From contig JAKUHH010000216.1 in the NCBI GenBank assembly GCA_022701365.1, positions 682,001-746,000 on the forward strand: 64,000 nt of DNA, in the 5' to 3' direction. The position numbers were made by a program, and so were the translations under genes. Under the pieces are notes generated by a model. That model worked only from the letters and a program-made list of their open reading frames with translations. It did no database searches and was not told the origin of the DNA. This document shows, piece after piece, positions 1 through 12,049 of this stretch (position 1 is the first letter of the stretch; every line of letters starts with the position of its first letter). The stretch comes from Mycocentrospora acerina (lineage: Eukaryota > Ascomycota > Dothideomycetes > Pleosporales).

Positions 1-684
1 GAAGATCCGACATCGTCTCTGCCCCCTTTCATCAAGCAGGAAGAGCTATCACCCTCTCCGCTCCCCTATATTAAGCAGGAAGAAGAGGAAGAGGAAGACA
101 GTTCTCTTCAGACCACAGAACATGAACCCTCCTCACCCTCTTACTCCCCCTTCCCTTTCCCCTTCCCTTTCCCCATCGCCAAGAGGGAAGAAGAACAAGA
201 TCTTGAAATGGAAAACAGCATCCTCCCCTCCATTGAACACGAACCCCCAGTATCTGCTTTTCTTGAGCAAAAAGAAGGGGAAGAAAGTGATGGAATCGAA
301 GCTGGAAACGAAAACGAAAGCGAAAATTTTCTCCTTTTTTCTTCTTACCAGAAAACTCCTCGTCTCAGGCTGATTTTGAAGACGCCTCCACGTCCGAGGT
401 TGGTTATTCATCCGCCTAGGGTGGAGAGGTTGACGCTCAAAGTGAGGGGGATGAGGTCGGCGATGTTGGCGGAGGCGGCGACAGCGACGGCAGCCGGGAA
501 AGGGAGGTGGTATCTTCGGTCTCGGGCGCGGGAGGAGAGGGAGAAGGCAGAAAGGGAGAAGGAGAAGGAGTTGGTGGAGGAGTTCGCTCAGGGGGTACGG
601 GAGTTAAAGAAATCTTGGGCGGGGTATTTGGAGATTTTAAATAGGCAAAGGGGGGGACGGAAAAGTTTGGGATCAGAATTTTAG
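1..684 (+). CDS. 3' part of an unidentified acidic protein with repeated SUMO-consensus motifs (5' end outside window)
   Basis: The frame is open from base 1 to the TAG at 682-684, giving about 227 residues, so the gene starts upstream of the window. I do not recognise the family. The visible N-terminal part is rich in Pro, Ser and Glu and holds two IKQEE motifs about 16 residues apart plus a later AKREEE. These fit the SUMO consensus (hydrophobic-Lys-x-Glu), which is common in nuclear regulators. The C-terminal third is basic and then a charged, probably coiled helix rich in Arg, Glu and Lys (residues about 165-205). It is more likely a nuclear regulatory protein than an enzyme, but that is inference. 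The gene is convergent with the dehydrogenase that ends at 754, only 69 bp away. Confidence 0.6.
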   Translation, partial: EDPTSSLPPFIKQEELSPSPLPYIKQEEEEEEDSSLQTTEHEPSSPSYSPFPFPFPFPIAKREEEQDLEMENSILPSIEHEPPVSAFLEQKEGEESDGIEAGNENESENFLLFSSYQKTPRLRLILKTPPRPRLVIHPPRVERLTLKVRGMRSAMLAEAATATAAGKGRWYLRSRAREEREKAEREKEKELVEEFAQGVRELKKSWAGYLEILNRQRGGRKSLGSEF

Positions 685-753
685 TTATTGTGCTTTGTTT
701 TTTGTTGTTGATTTTTAGCCAAAGACTTTTTAATCGCAAACAGCAGCAGGTAT

Positions 754-1815
754 CTAGTAGTCGTAAAATCCTTTGCCGCTCTTCTTTCCAAGCCACCCGG
801 CGTCCACCATCTTCTTCAGCAGCACTGCAGGCCTGTACTTTGAATCTGCAGTGTCGTGATACAGCACATTCATGATTGCGAGGCAGGTGTCGATACCGAT
901 GAAATCCGCCAATTGCAGCGGGCCCATGGGGACATTTGTGCCGTTCTTCATGATGCTATCAATGTCCTCCTTTGCGCCCACACCTGTCTCGAGGCAGATG
1001 ACAGCCTCGTTGATGTACGGCATCAGGATGCGATTTGCCAGGAATCCAGGGGAGTCGGCGGACTTTGAAGCAATCTTGCCCATCTTCTCGCAGAAGGCGA
1101 TGGCGGTCTCGAGGGTGGCTTGCGAAGTCTGCAGTCCGGATATGATTTCGACGCCCTTTTGAATGGGTACTGGGTTCATGAAGTGGGTGCTGACTACGCG
1201 CGAGGAGGCAGAGAGATCGGTGGGGTCGGTGGTGGTGCTGGCAGCGATCTTGGTGATGGAGATGGAGGAGGTGTTTGTGGCGAGGATGGCGTGGGAGGGG
1301 CAGATTTGCGCAAGCTGAGAGAAGATGGAGTGTTTTAGGGATGGGATTTCCTGGGTTGTATTAGAATGGCTCATGGGATTACTTGGTGGAGAGGCTTTAC
1401 AGGGACGGCTTCGATTACAAAGTCGACGTCTGAGAGATCCTCGAGTTTAGTGCTCGATGTTAGGCGCTCCCGGGCTGCTGTGGCATCCTCCTGGGATAGT
1501 CGTCCTTTGCCCACATCTTTTGCGAGAAGCTTGTCGGCGAACTTCAGGCCCTTGTCAATGGAAGCTTGCGAATTGTCGATCAACACAACGGGCACTTTAG
1601 CCCTCTGTGCTGCTACCAGAGCTATCCCGAGGCCCTGTCTGTGTTAATTGTATGTTTTGCCGGCAAACCATCCAACCACATACCATCTGGCCAGCTCCAA
1701 TAACACCCAGCTTCTTCACTTCAGCGGCCGCTCCGACTGAGGGAGTGGAGGCGAAGGTGCGGCATTGCTGCCTCGCCGCGCAACGAACAAGCTGCCTTGA
1801 TGTTGAAGAGAACAT
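754..1815 (-). CDS. Mitochondrial short-chain 3-hydroxyacyl-CoA dehydrogenase (HADH/Hbd family)
   Basis: Three exons, 1684-1815, 1401-1634 and 754-1350, join in phase to 320 residues, the usual length for this family. It should oxidise L-3-hydroxyacyl-CoA to 3-ketoacyl-CoA with NAD+. The first 30 residues are rich in Arg, Ser and Ala without acids, which fits a mitochondrial presequence. The NAD-binding GxGxxG sits at Gly40, Gly42 and Gly45, and the first intron falls just before the last glycine. The second domain has the NTSS segment, the catalytic-type THFMNP motif and the C-terminal GKKSGKGFYDY signature. Both introns have standard ends (GTATGT and GTAAAG donors). The family call is firm; mitochondrial rather than peroxisomal location is inferred from the N-terminus. 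Confidence 0.93.
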
Positions 1816-2003
1816 TTCTACACAAAATCACACACAGAATTGCAAACTGTAAAAGTCAAGGAACATGTGACGATTATGAATTCCACTCGAGTCCCTAGCG
1901 CCGATAGAAGCCGCACCCGAGCAACCGAGGCGCGGGCGCACTCCATCATGTCATGCCCGCTACCCCAGCCTTGGCGGGTTTGCGCAGTTTGGTGATCCAC
2001 TTT

Positions 2004-2031
2004 ACGCGTATTGGTGCGCGTCTTGACGCGT
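2004..2031 (+). promoter_or_regulatory. Two MluI cell-cycle boxes (ACGCGT) upstream of the Tof1 gene
   Basis: ACGCGT occurs at 2004-2009 and again at 2026-2031, 43-70 bp before the Tof1 start codon. In yeasts this hexamer is the MBF site that drives G1/S transcription of replication genes, which fits the downstream gene. The site function here is inferred. Confidence 0.5.
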
Positions 2032-2073
2032 CGAAGAATATTGAGAGAGCAGCGCAGAACGTCAACCACGACA

Positions 2074-5000
2074 ATGGCCCAGACAACGTTGGACGAATGG
2101 GCAAGGGATCCTGTAGACCCTGAGATTCGTGCTCACGTCTATAGTCTCATTACTGCTGTACGTATATTCAGATATTTGAGTGATTCGCCTGACACGAGTG
2201 CAGCTTGGTGGCATTGGTGATGACGGAACGTATGCACTCGGCGATGATGCTATCCTGTGTTTGAAAGATTTGCGGAAGTGGCTGAAGTTTGCCGACGGAC
2301 AGCTGAATCGGCGCGATGTTGCACGATGCATGGCCGAGGCGAACCTGGTCAAGGGAGACTTGCTGGAAATACTGGCCAAGATATCGCCCCGCGCAGTCGA
2401 GGATAAGTGGAGGCACAAGATTGCAGTCGCAGCTTGTATGTGGAAAGAAGAATCCATGTTGAACACAGCTGACCTGCAAAGTGGAACTCCTCGTGCCCTT
2501 GACATGGCCCTTTGAAATTGATCCCCTCGAAGCGACCGTAAACCATCACCGCCATGGACCCTACATACAACTCGCCCAGATCGGCTATAAGCGCGCCATC
2601 CTGCAGTTTGACAGAGACAGGATCCTTCAAACTGCCGTCAAGGTTGCCCTTCCTTCCATGGCGGTACCACTCCGCGAGAGGACAGCACGCGATGAGGGGA
2701 TAATACGTATCGCCCTCTACTTCATACGCAACATTGCCATGCTTTCCCCACCGAATAGTGCACCCATGGACATTGATGAAGCCGAAGTCTCACGGTCCAC
2801 AACAATTGATACCTTCCAAGAGCAGGATATTTTCCAGGTCATATTGAGTGTCGCATCTAGCATAGGCGAAGACTTTGTCACGCAGGATGTGATCATCTTG
2901 GAGATTCTCTTCTTTCTCCTCAAAGGCATCGACGCCGAGAAACTGTTCATGGAAGACAAGAAACTTAGCAGCAAGAACGCCGACGAGCTCAAAGACTTGA
3001 TGCAAAAAGAAAAGGCAATGCTTGCAGGTTATGCACGCAACGCTCCCACGCGCCACAACAGATTTGGCACCATGATCTGGATAAAACGGGATGACGAGAA
3101 GGTGACAACCATCTCTGGTCAGGATGTACTGGGCAAAGCGCAAGCAAGTATGCAGAAGATGGACGAGACAAAGAAGTGGAACAAGCCAAGACGACCTGGG
3201 CGTAAGCAGGATAGTGAGCAAGAGAGGGAAGAGTTTGACCTGCCCATGCCGCTGACGTCCTCGGCGCGAAATCACATCAAGGCATTTGTTGAGGAGTTCC
3301 TTGACTCATCTTTCAACCCTTTATTCTTGCACCTACGAAAAGCCATCGAGCGCGAGACTGAGCGTGTGGAAACGCGGCATTCTCGACAATTCTTCTACCT
3401 CGTATCTTGGTTTCTCCGAGCGGAGTGCGCACGACGACGCACGATGAAGGAGCGTGCTACTAACCCGAAAAGTGCGGAAGTTCTCACTGCTGAAGATGAG
3501 AGCTATGGCCTGGTGGCGGAAGTCATGAATCAAGAGACTTTCATCCTTCTGAACCGCTTCATGCAAAAGAGTCAAGACGAGAAAGCGTGGCAAGACCTGA
3601 ATGCAGGGATGAAGTGTTTTACACAGACGCTACTCACAGTGCATGAAATGTCTGAATCATCATTAGAAGATGACCAGGAGATTGCGGAGAACATTCAAAA
3701 CCGCATCTTCTACGAAGAGTCTACTCACGATCGAGTTGTAATGATATTGAGATCTTATAAAGATCAAGGGTTTGGCTACCTGGATGCGGTTACTGAGCTT
3801 TCACACGTCTTCTTGCGGATGCTGGAGCGATACTCGAAGCAGAATGTTGATTTACAAATCCGCTCTAAACGCCGCACCAGAAAAGTCATGCAGAAGCAGG
3901 CGCAAGCACAGGGAACTGAAGGCGATGAGGAGGGCCATGTCTCAGAAACAGAGGATCTGCAGCAAGCACAGCGGACCGTCTCAGAACGCAAGTTCGATTT
4001 CACAAGATTTGCAGCAAAATTTGTAAACCAGAGCAGCGTCAACACATTTGTAGCCTTCGCTAGGTATTTTCACGAACTCGATACCGAACAGCTGAAGCGA
4101 ACGCATCGTTTCTTCCACCGCGTCGCGTTCAAGATGGAGCTTGGTGTTCTTCTCTGCCGAGTCGACATCATCCAGCTGTTCAACAAGATGATGAAGGGGC
4201 CAGGAGGCCTAGATCCCGAGTCGCCAGCCTACAGAGAATGGGATGAGTTGGTCAAGTACTTCTTCAGACAAGTGGTGAAGCGCGTGCAGGAGAGACCTGA
4301 GCTGGTGGTTGAGATGCTGTTCAGTAAGATCCCTGCAACTCATTTCTTCCTCGAGCATGGTTACGATCGTGAGGTACCTACTCGAGCACCACGTGCACCA
4401 GCAGAGCTTGAAGTGAAGCCAGGGATGGAATTGCCAGAACAAATTGGTGTTGCGGTTGGTGTCCTTGTCAATCAGCAGAAATCAGACGCCCTTCGGTGGG
4501 TGCGGGACGTACTCATCTCGGCAGCTGAAGAGCGCAAAGCATGGGAGGATGCGGATGAAGCACACAAAGAGTTAGCAGCTGCTGAGAAGGTCGATGGCGA
4601 ACAGACATCCAAGGACCCCGACGCTGAACCTTCAAGATCTCCTACCATTCGTACGTAAACAGTGTGCGCAGACTATTTCAATATGCTAATCGTGTCTAGT
4701 GATCAAGCATGACAACGAAGAACGCCGGATAGCGATGTTCAAAGACAACAAACTGCGTTTGCTTATGTCTCTTGTGGGCTTTTCAAGGCTTGGAGATCAT
4801 CACGACCCAGACGCAATTTGGCTGATTCCTTCTTCACTTTCCTCAGCGCAGCTGCAAGAAGCCGTTGACCTTATTCGTAAGTATGAGTTCGATCCACCCA
4901 TATACGAAGATGGCAAGGCTCCAGAAGACCTCCTTCGCAGCAAGGCAGCTGCAGCGCGACAACCGTCGCGCCGCGTAGACTATGACGATGATTCAGACGG

Positions 5001-5745
5001 AAAAGATGCCGATTCAGCGCAGGACCTAGGGGAATATGGACCAGATCGCCCCACGGAAAAGAAGGCAGACGGCAATAGGAAAAAGCTTACACGACGCAAG
5101 CGGGCAAGGACACCTATCGACCTCGACGATGAAGAGAAAGACCGGAGAGCCGAGGCTCGTCGCAAAAAAGAACTCGAAAAGCAAGCAGAAGTCATGAAGA
5201 GTACAATATTTGTTCATGATTCAGATGATGAATGGGATGCGGAAAAAGATGCGAGTTTTTTTGCGCGGGAAGAGACATTTAGGCAGCAGGCTTTGATCGA
5301 TTTGAAGACTCGACTTGTACTTGGTAGCACAGAGGCAGTGTCTTCGAAGAAGAGGAAGGCAGACGAATCTACCAAGAAGAGCAAGAGGCGGAAATCACCT
5401 CCAAAGAAAAGAACAGGGCCTTTTGAAGATAGCGACGATGATGCTGACGAGATTATGGCGGACACTGCGAGCATCAGCAGTAGAGATCATTCCGTAGACG
5501 CAACAGAAACAGTAGAGGATCTTAGTGAGGACGAAATGGCTCACACTCCGCTGTCCTCACAGCACGCCGCTGCGTCTGGCAAAGACCAAGTCATGGCACG
5601 GAGACCGAAGAACAACTCAACGAACGACAAGGGTGCATCGACGGCGGAGGCGAGTGATGAAGATGAAGATGTACCTGTTGTTGCTCGAAGACCCGCGGCT
5701 AGGAATATGCGAGCAGGGTTCGTCATTGATAGCGACTCGGAGTGA
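2074..5745 (+). CDS. TOF1: Topoisomerase 1-associated factor Tof1 / Timeless, replication fork-protection protein
   Basis: Four exons, 2074-2157, 2204-2435, 2482-4650 and 4700-5745, give 1176 residues, about the length of fungal Tof1. Tof1 with Csm3 forms the fork-protection complex that stabilises paused replisomes and relays the S-phase checkpoint. The N-terminal TIMELESS domain starts with HVYSLITALGG and continues through the ELLVPLTWP and ALYFIRNIAML segments. The conserved DNEERRIAMFKDNKLR block lies right after the third intron. The C-terminal 300 residues are acidic and basic patches with nuclear-localisation-like KKRK and KKSKRRK clusters. The first two introns are 46 nt and the third 49 nt. 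I chose ATG 2074 because upstream in-frame sequence has no ATG. Two MluI boxes lie in the promoter. Confidence 0.95.
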
Positions 5746-6094
5746 GCTGGGATCTCTTGTATTGCATGGGTAATGGATTATGTCTGCATGGAAGGTGTTA
5801 TTGGTTTGTGTCTCTCACTTCGAATACCCACTATGTCAATGGTTTCTATCATGTTGTTATTATCATCTACATTAAGCCTTTGTGTGACTTGCAATCACTC
5901 GGATGCAGTACGTATCATCCCGGAAGAGATATCTTGGGAACTTTACTCATAGCTCGTGGTGAACGCGCCTTACCGTCGAGTGATGTCGTGGTTGCTACAT
6001 CTACAACTCTGCACCTTCTGTATTTACCTTCCCATCAATCTACGCCTTGCAAACACCACACTTCCAACGGTAAGCGCTGTCTCTCACACATGTC

Positions 6095-8498
6095 ATGCTC
6101 TACGTTTCAGCCATGTTAAGCTATCCAGATAAGCGGAAATTCCAACAAATCCGAGCTCGCTGGGAGGAAACGGCTCATCCGGGTGATGAGCTTGCATCTC
6201 CAGCTATGGTGGGCAAAAAGGAAAAGCAGAACCCACTTCAGCTTGATTCAGGCGAGTCACATATCAATGGTGGCAGCAAGTTTCGGCGAAAACTCAGTCA
6301 TGGCCTTGCATTCATCTCTCATCCATTATCGCAACGAAAATTTACGCCAAACCGGCACACAGTGAGCGTGCCTTCACTGGTGATAGCCCAGTCCTACAAA
6401 AATGATATCAAAAAAACCAAAAATTATTATGGTGCTTCCCTTTCACTCTTACGCGAATCTCCGTTATCTGGTCAATTAGCTAGCACGCCAACTGATTTTA
6501 CGGTTTTTGAACACAATGCAGTCTCGACTCGAAACGTGGATGCTGACGCGACTCCGAAAGCTCTGTCACGATCGCGAACAACCAGCTTCATACCACGTCC
6601 GGTCAGGACGAGATCTGAGTTGCCTGTCGATTTTAGAGGACCCGTTAAACCTTATTCGACCCCAGTCGACACCGACCCGAGGGTCCACGCTCCATCTTCC
6701 AGGATTCCCACTCCGAGTCCACCACTGACTGAACGTTGTATATCCAGTCCGCGTCATTACCTGCCCCAAAAAGCTATACATCCAAAGAATACCAGGGAAC
6801 TATCTCTTGTGGACAGGTGCAAACTCTCCCCTTCCAGGGTCTCCTCCGTGCGGTTACACCCCACACCAAATCTCATAAAAGCCGCCACATCACAACGACA
6901 ATCAAGTTACATGGCACCGAAGAAGGCAGGAACTAAGAGACCTGCAGTATCTCCAACATCTCAGAGGTCAACGCTTCAGGAGAATGTTCCAACAAACACG
7001 TGCGTTACACAACGGCGATCTCATATGCAGGAGAGAAAAGTGGAGCGAGAGAGTCTAATAGCACCTGGGATAGTGTCCAACAGGAGATCCTTTGGGCCAG
7101 GTCGTTCATTTTCAATGGTACCAAGTAATCAACCTGAGTACACTACAACACCGACTGCAGAGAAACCACGGAGTTCGCAAAACTTAATGCGGACACCGTT
7201 GACAGCCAAGCGAATTCAACCGAACCTGCAAGAGGATTTGCAGGTATCACATTCATCTGGTAATTCGAGTAGCCATTTGATCGCGCAGCCCCGACTTATG
7301 CGTCCGAAGAACGCTCCAACTCCACCAGCGGCAAACAACAGAGCTGCATTACCACCGCTACCTAGGTCCAATACAGAAATTGAATTTCAGGAAAAGACTT
7401 TAGGAATACCGCATGACGTAGAGGGGGTTCGGAGAACGTCCAAAACTCTTGTAGATCATGAGGTGAGAAGTCTCCCCCGTTCCTCCACTTTTCACAATTT
7501 TGGAAAGAGCTGGGGGGCTCCTCTACCTATTCCTTCCGTTCCAGGTCGAAGTAGAGTGCCGCCTCTGCTTGATCACACCCTTCGTTCGGAACATGATATT
7601 GCCACTTGTCGTAAAACCCGCATTCTTAGACTCTTTTCGTTTACCAATTCATTTCACTCGATTCCCGAAGAAATGGCACATAGAAGCCACAACTGCATTC
7701 TAGACTCGTGGCCGTCCGAAGCGTCATCTGAGGCACTCCTTTTGAGCGATTCTCATCAATCACTTTCATCATCGTCTTCCAGAATTACAGGAAGAGAGGC
7801 AACAGAAGCTACGAACTTATTCATGGTCCGCAACTCTACCGATACAGATTCCGCAGCAACGACAGATAGCAAAGTCTATTATTCCTATGATTCTAGCGAA
7901 CGGCCTTGGTCTACTGCTGAGAATGATTTTACAAACAGAGCTAACATTGAGCCCTCTCAGCAGATCAAAGAATACATGCCGACGGGCTATTGGGCAGGCC
8001 GATTCTCAACACTCTTTGATAGGTGGTGTACCGAAGCCATGGCAATGCAGCTTAACCAAAACGGCCAGCGTAGGCGACCAGGACCACTGGGCCGGTGTAG
8101 GTATCCAGACCATGAAGAACAAGCCAAGTGCTATATCTTGGCTCAGTTACACGATATGTGCAGCACTGCTCAAGCAGCTGAAAGCCTTTGGGTAAGATAT
8201 TTCGAACGACGCGCCTAGTTCTTTGGGGCGTGACTAACGTCATTTGTAGATGTTTGAATGTAAATATAGGAGAGACAACAACCTAATCCGTCAACCCTAC
8301 GACCTCCCAACCTTCACAGCTCGTAATCATGACGAAAATTCGAATAACGGAGCCCTGGGACGCGCAGTCAGAAAGATAACACCACGTAAGAGCAGCTTAG
8401 TCAACTTGCTAAAGGGAAAGGGGTGGAGCAAGGGCGATGACGCTCATAAAAATACCAGCTTTAGGCAGGATGTAGAGGATCCTCTAGTTGGCCTTTAA
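6095..8498 (+). CDS. Unidentified disordered Ser/Pro/Arg-rich protein
   Basis: Exon 6095-8191 joins exon 8250-8498 across a 58-nt intron (GTAAGA...TTTGTAG), giving about 781 residues. I do not recognise a domain. Most of the protein is low in hydrophobics and rich in Ser, Pro, Thr and Arg, so probably disordered. The only compact-looking region is the last 150 residues, where an aromatic segment (GYWAGRFSTLFDRW) and a Cys-containing helical stretch span the splice junction. The start is uncertain: ATG 6113 follows a possible very short 5' intron (GTAAGC at 6070 to CAG at 6110, 41 nt), in which case ATG 6095 would be inside it. The open frame and clean junction make a real gene very likely. 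Confidence 0.75.
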
Positions 8499-8776
8499 AC
8501 TTGCTTAGCGCTGGTATGAAAAGTAGTGGCACAGGACAGTGCTTGTAGTATGACATTGGTAGTGTCTGGCTATAGCCAGTGGGATGAGCAGATCTGTATG
8601 TCGTGATCTGACCATGAATATTGATCTATACTACCAAAGCATTAGACAGTGTCTCACAACCAATGGCAGAATGATGGGCTGAAGGCCTAAAGCACAAGGG
8701 CGTCGGGTGTTCATCCATAGCGTATGATCAGCAAGTATGAATTGATTCTAGCGCTACTTTCATCTTTTGCAATTGT

Positions 8777-9602
8777 CTAATCCTTTTTCTCGGGCTTCTT
8801 TGGTGACAGCTCCTCGACGATGTTGTTTGGGTCTTTCCAAGCCAACGCTACATACTTTGTATGGCTCCCACGGGCAAATACCTCACCTTTGCTGTTGCTG
8901 AAGTTGATGGAGGTGTATGCGAGCGTTTTTCCAACTAAATTCATATGTTGGTAATGTAGTTCAAAGCTAGGACGGGAACATTTACATTTGTCACAGGTCA
9001 CCTCTGCTTTGATCAGGTCACCAATCTTTCCGCCCGAGGAAAGATAGGTAACGTTCAAGTCGGTAGATACGCCGGTAGCAAAGAGACCACGAGAGGCCAC
9101 GGCTAAGGAGCCACCGAGATCGACTTTACGGGTAGTCAGTCTCATTGTCTGTGAACAAGAATAGTTTCAAGGATACAGAGAGAGGAGTATTACCCATGCT
9201 AGCGATAGTCCCGCCATGAAGGATATTCAAGCGGTTCTACGATGATGTCAGATTGTTACGATTAGTATGCCTGAGGAAGATGAACCGTGTGCTCCTTCTG
9301 GATGTCGAGCTCGAACTTGACTCGGCCTGGGACTGCGGAGGTGACTCGGAGCTGGCATCATCAATTAGATTCGCCGTGACATACAACTTGTATAGAAGAG
9401 TGATATCTCACACCGTCGAGTAGCCTTTAATCGTGCTTTGATTAGCAGGGGTAGCTTGCCACACAGAGGTCGTGGTACCTTGGCTCCAGTCCCGAGTTGG
9501 CTCGGAAAGATTCCCAGACCTATTCAGATGATCAGATGAGTCCAATTGGTATTTTCAAAGTACAAGTGAGCCTACGGATCGCACAAACTTCAGCGCAGGC
9601 AT
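8777..9602 (-). CDS. Acyl-CoA thioesterase, hotdog fold, ACOT13/THEM2-like
   Basis: Seven exons are needed: 9576-9602, 9479-9519, 9412-9424, 9286-9351, 9194-9236, 8986-9123 and 8777-8934. They join in phase to 161 residues. The third exon is only 13 nt. The family hydrolyses fatty acyl-CoA to free acid and CoA. The catalytic set of human THEM2 is seen at the very same numbers: Asn50, His56 (in LHGG), Asp65 (in SMVDLGG) and Ser83. This agreement strongly supports the exon model, micro-exon included. The C-terminus ends in Lys/Glu-rich sequence (KKPEKKD) beyond the fold. No targeting signal is obvious at the N-terminus. The gene is divergent from Tfb2, with 285 bp between the two start codons. 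Confidence 0.9.
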
Positions 9603-9887
9603 GTTTCCTATTCAATCTTCTGACGGTTACACGAGTGAAGGAGCTGAATCCCGCTCGGTAGTCGCCCAGGCCTCTCGGAAGCTAGACCAGGGCGGAGGCC
9701 CCACTGACGCATCGATTGGCTCCGCCCTTGGCGCATCATCGAACTTCACCTTCTGCGACAAACCAACTTTACTTTTGACACGGGTATCAGCGCGATCCAC
9801 GCGTTTTGTCCGCGCCCGCCTGTTCCTTGCACCTCCAAGACCATGATAATACGATAATACGCGATCTTCCTATCCACATCCACCAAG

Positions 9888-11422
9888 ATGTCGGTGTCGT
9901 CGTCCTCCCAAGCGCTGGAATACCTCGAGGGTCTGCCACTGCAGACGCACAGGAAGCTATATGAGCAACCTTCGACAGTGCTTGCCGTGTTCCGCTGCAT
10001 GTTGCCGCATTTGGGTGAGTCGATCTGTATGGTCAAGTTACTACAAAACTAACATCCAGCCAGCAAAGTCGATTGTAATGGCCATGCTCTACATGCCGTC
10101 GTCGTTCCCTGCAGCCGACCTCGACGCCTGGTTCAAGTCCTCGGCCCGCAAAGAGAAAGAACAAGCTCTCTTTACCCTCGAGCGCCTGCATATCGTTTCC
10201 TCGAAACTCAACGCTGACCGCACGTCCTCGTTTTCGCTTTCTTCGGGCTTCCAGCGCAGCTTGCGACAGGCGATTGAGGGCTCGGGTACGCATCGCTCGT
10301 TTGGTGTTCCTGCTAGTAAAGATGAGAGTCGCGGGGAGAGAATGACAGTTGAGGCACTGGATCAACATGCGAAGACGCAGTGGGAGAACATTCTGTACTT
10401 TATGGTGGCGGGGGCGGCAGGGATGCAAAATGTGGGTGGAGAGGTTGGTGCGGGAACCAGGAAGCTGCTCCATGCGGGAGATTTAGTGAGGATTGTACAC
10501 GGACAGACGAGGATTACGAAGGAGGGGTTCTCGTTCGTGTTACAGGAGACGAATGCACAGGTCTGGAATCTTTTAATTGTGTATTTGAAGATGAGTAGAG
10601 ATGTGTGTATTCCCCCCCACGATCCCTTGTGCGCAAGACTACTTGCTAACGGTGAATGGATAGCTCGGCATGTCCGAAACAGATGTTTTGTCATTCCTGT
10701 TCATGCTCGGCTCCCTCGAGCTCAGTCAGGACTACTCTACCTCGACACTCTCTCCAACCCAACTACAGATGCTCGATGATCTCTCCGCAATGGGTATCGT
10801 CTACCGGTCCTCCAAATCTGCACAAACTTTCTACCCCACGCGCCTCGCTACAACTCTTACCTCAGATGCCGGCGCGCTCTCCAACTCTGCCACCTCTGCG
10901 GGCCGTGGCACCTCCGCTCCCAATAAAGGCTTCATCATTATCGAAACAAACTACCGCCTCTATGCATACACAAACAGCATGATCCAAATGGCTATCATCT
11001 CTCTCTTCACCAAACTCCAACACCGCTTCCCTAACCTGATCTCGGGCAAACTCACAAAAGAGAGCGTCAACCGTGCCGTCTCCCAAGGCATAACAGCTTC
11101 ACAAATCCTCTCCTACCTATCCACATACGCGCATCCGCAGATGCAAAAATCGTTCCCGTACATCCCACCGACAGTCATGGACCAGATAAGGCTGTGGGAG
11201 TATGAAGGCGAGCGCGTCGAAACGACCCAAGGATTTTTGATGAAGGAATTTGGCAGCCAGAACGAGTATTTGGACGTCCTGGGATATGCGGATGCGTTAG
11301 GAGTGTTGGTGTGGCGGAATGATGAGAAGAGGTGCTTTTTCGTCAGTCAGATTGAGCAGATTACAGCGTATTTGAAGAAGAAGAAGGACGAGAGGGTGCA
11401 AAGGGGAGGTAGAGCTGGGTAG
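9888..11422 (+). CDS. TFB2: TFIIH core subunit Tfb2 (p52)
   Basis: Exons 9888-10014, 10064-10602 and 10664-11422 join to 474 residues, close to other Tfb2 proteins. Tfb2 is part of the TFIIH core, where it anchors and stimulates the XPB helicase in transcription initiation and nucleotide excision repair. Recognisable segments are the N-terminal LEYLEGLP...LYEQPSTVLAVFR, the central VLQETNAQVWNLLIVYL and the GFIIIETNYRLYAYT block. The C-terminal winged region contains ETTQGFLMKEF, a part that binds Tfb5 in known structures. The first intron uses GTGAGT and ends at the second of two nearby AGs, which is the only one keeping the frame. The second intron uses GTGTGT. Confidence 0.94.
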
Positions 11423-12049
11423 AGTTGCATTGGATGGAGTAACATTTAGATGTGGGAATGATGGAGCAGCTGGCATCGATATACCCGGCGTTCAGGATAT
11501 TAATGGACAGGATTGAAGGATAAATACTACTAGAAATATACAGAAAAACTGATATTAACACATCAACTGAAATAACGTTTCGCTGGAACTACATTTGTCC
11601 ACAATTTTTTCTACATCAACATATTCGTGAGGATGGTTTCTACGCGCTCACCTTCCGCGTATCCGTGCTTAGCTCTGCGCGCATCGGCTAGCCCACCGGA
11701 AATAGTGGAGAGACTATCATAATGGCGGGAATGCTGATTTGCCCAACGATATGTATAAGCGATGACGATTATTTAGGTGGGGGTCGAGTTTGGACGTCTT
11801 ATCTATCGCATAGTTCTCGCCATGTTCACTCGTCCCGCTGCTTTTTGCGTATGTCGAAGTTATACCCATGTCAACAAGAATTGTTTCAAGGAAACGAACT
11901 TGTAGGACTGCGCCGGCAATCTTCAGCGAAGAGAGACAAGAAAAAAGAAGGATTAAGTACACGATTTGAAAAATAAATTGAGACGACATCTTTTCAGCTT
12001 TACAATCTTCCCAAGCAAGGTACCGGGCTTGCCTCCATAAATACACGCC
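11423..12049. other. Intergenic, 3' region of Tfb2 and promoter of the TDT transporter
   Basis: No supported gene. A 156-codon minus-strand frame (11717-12187) overlaps the transporter's 5' end and looks like chance. I see no repeat. Confidence 0.5.
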
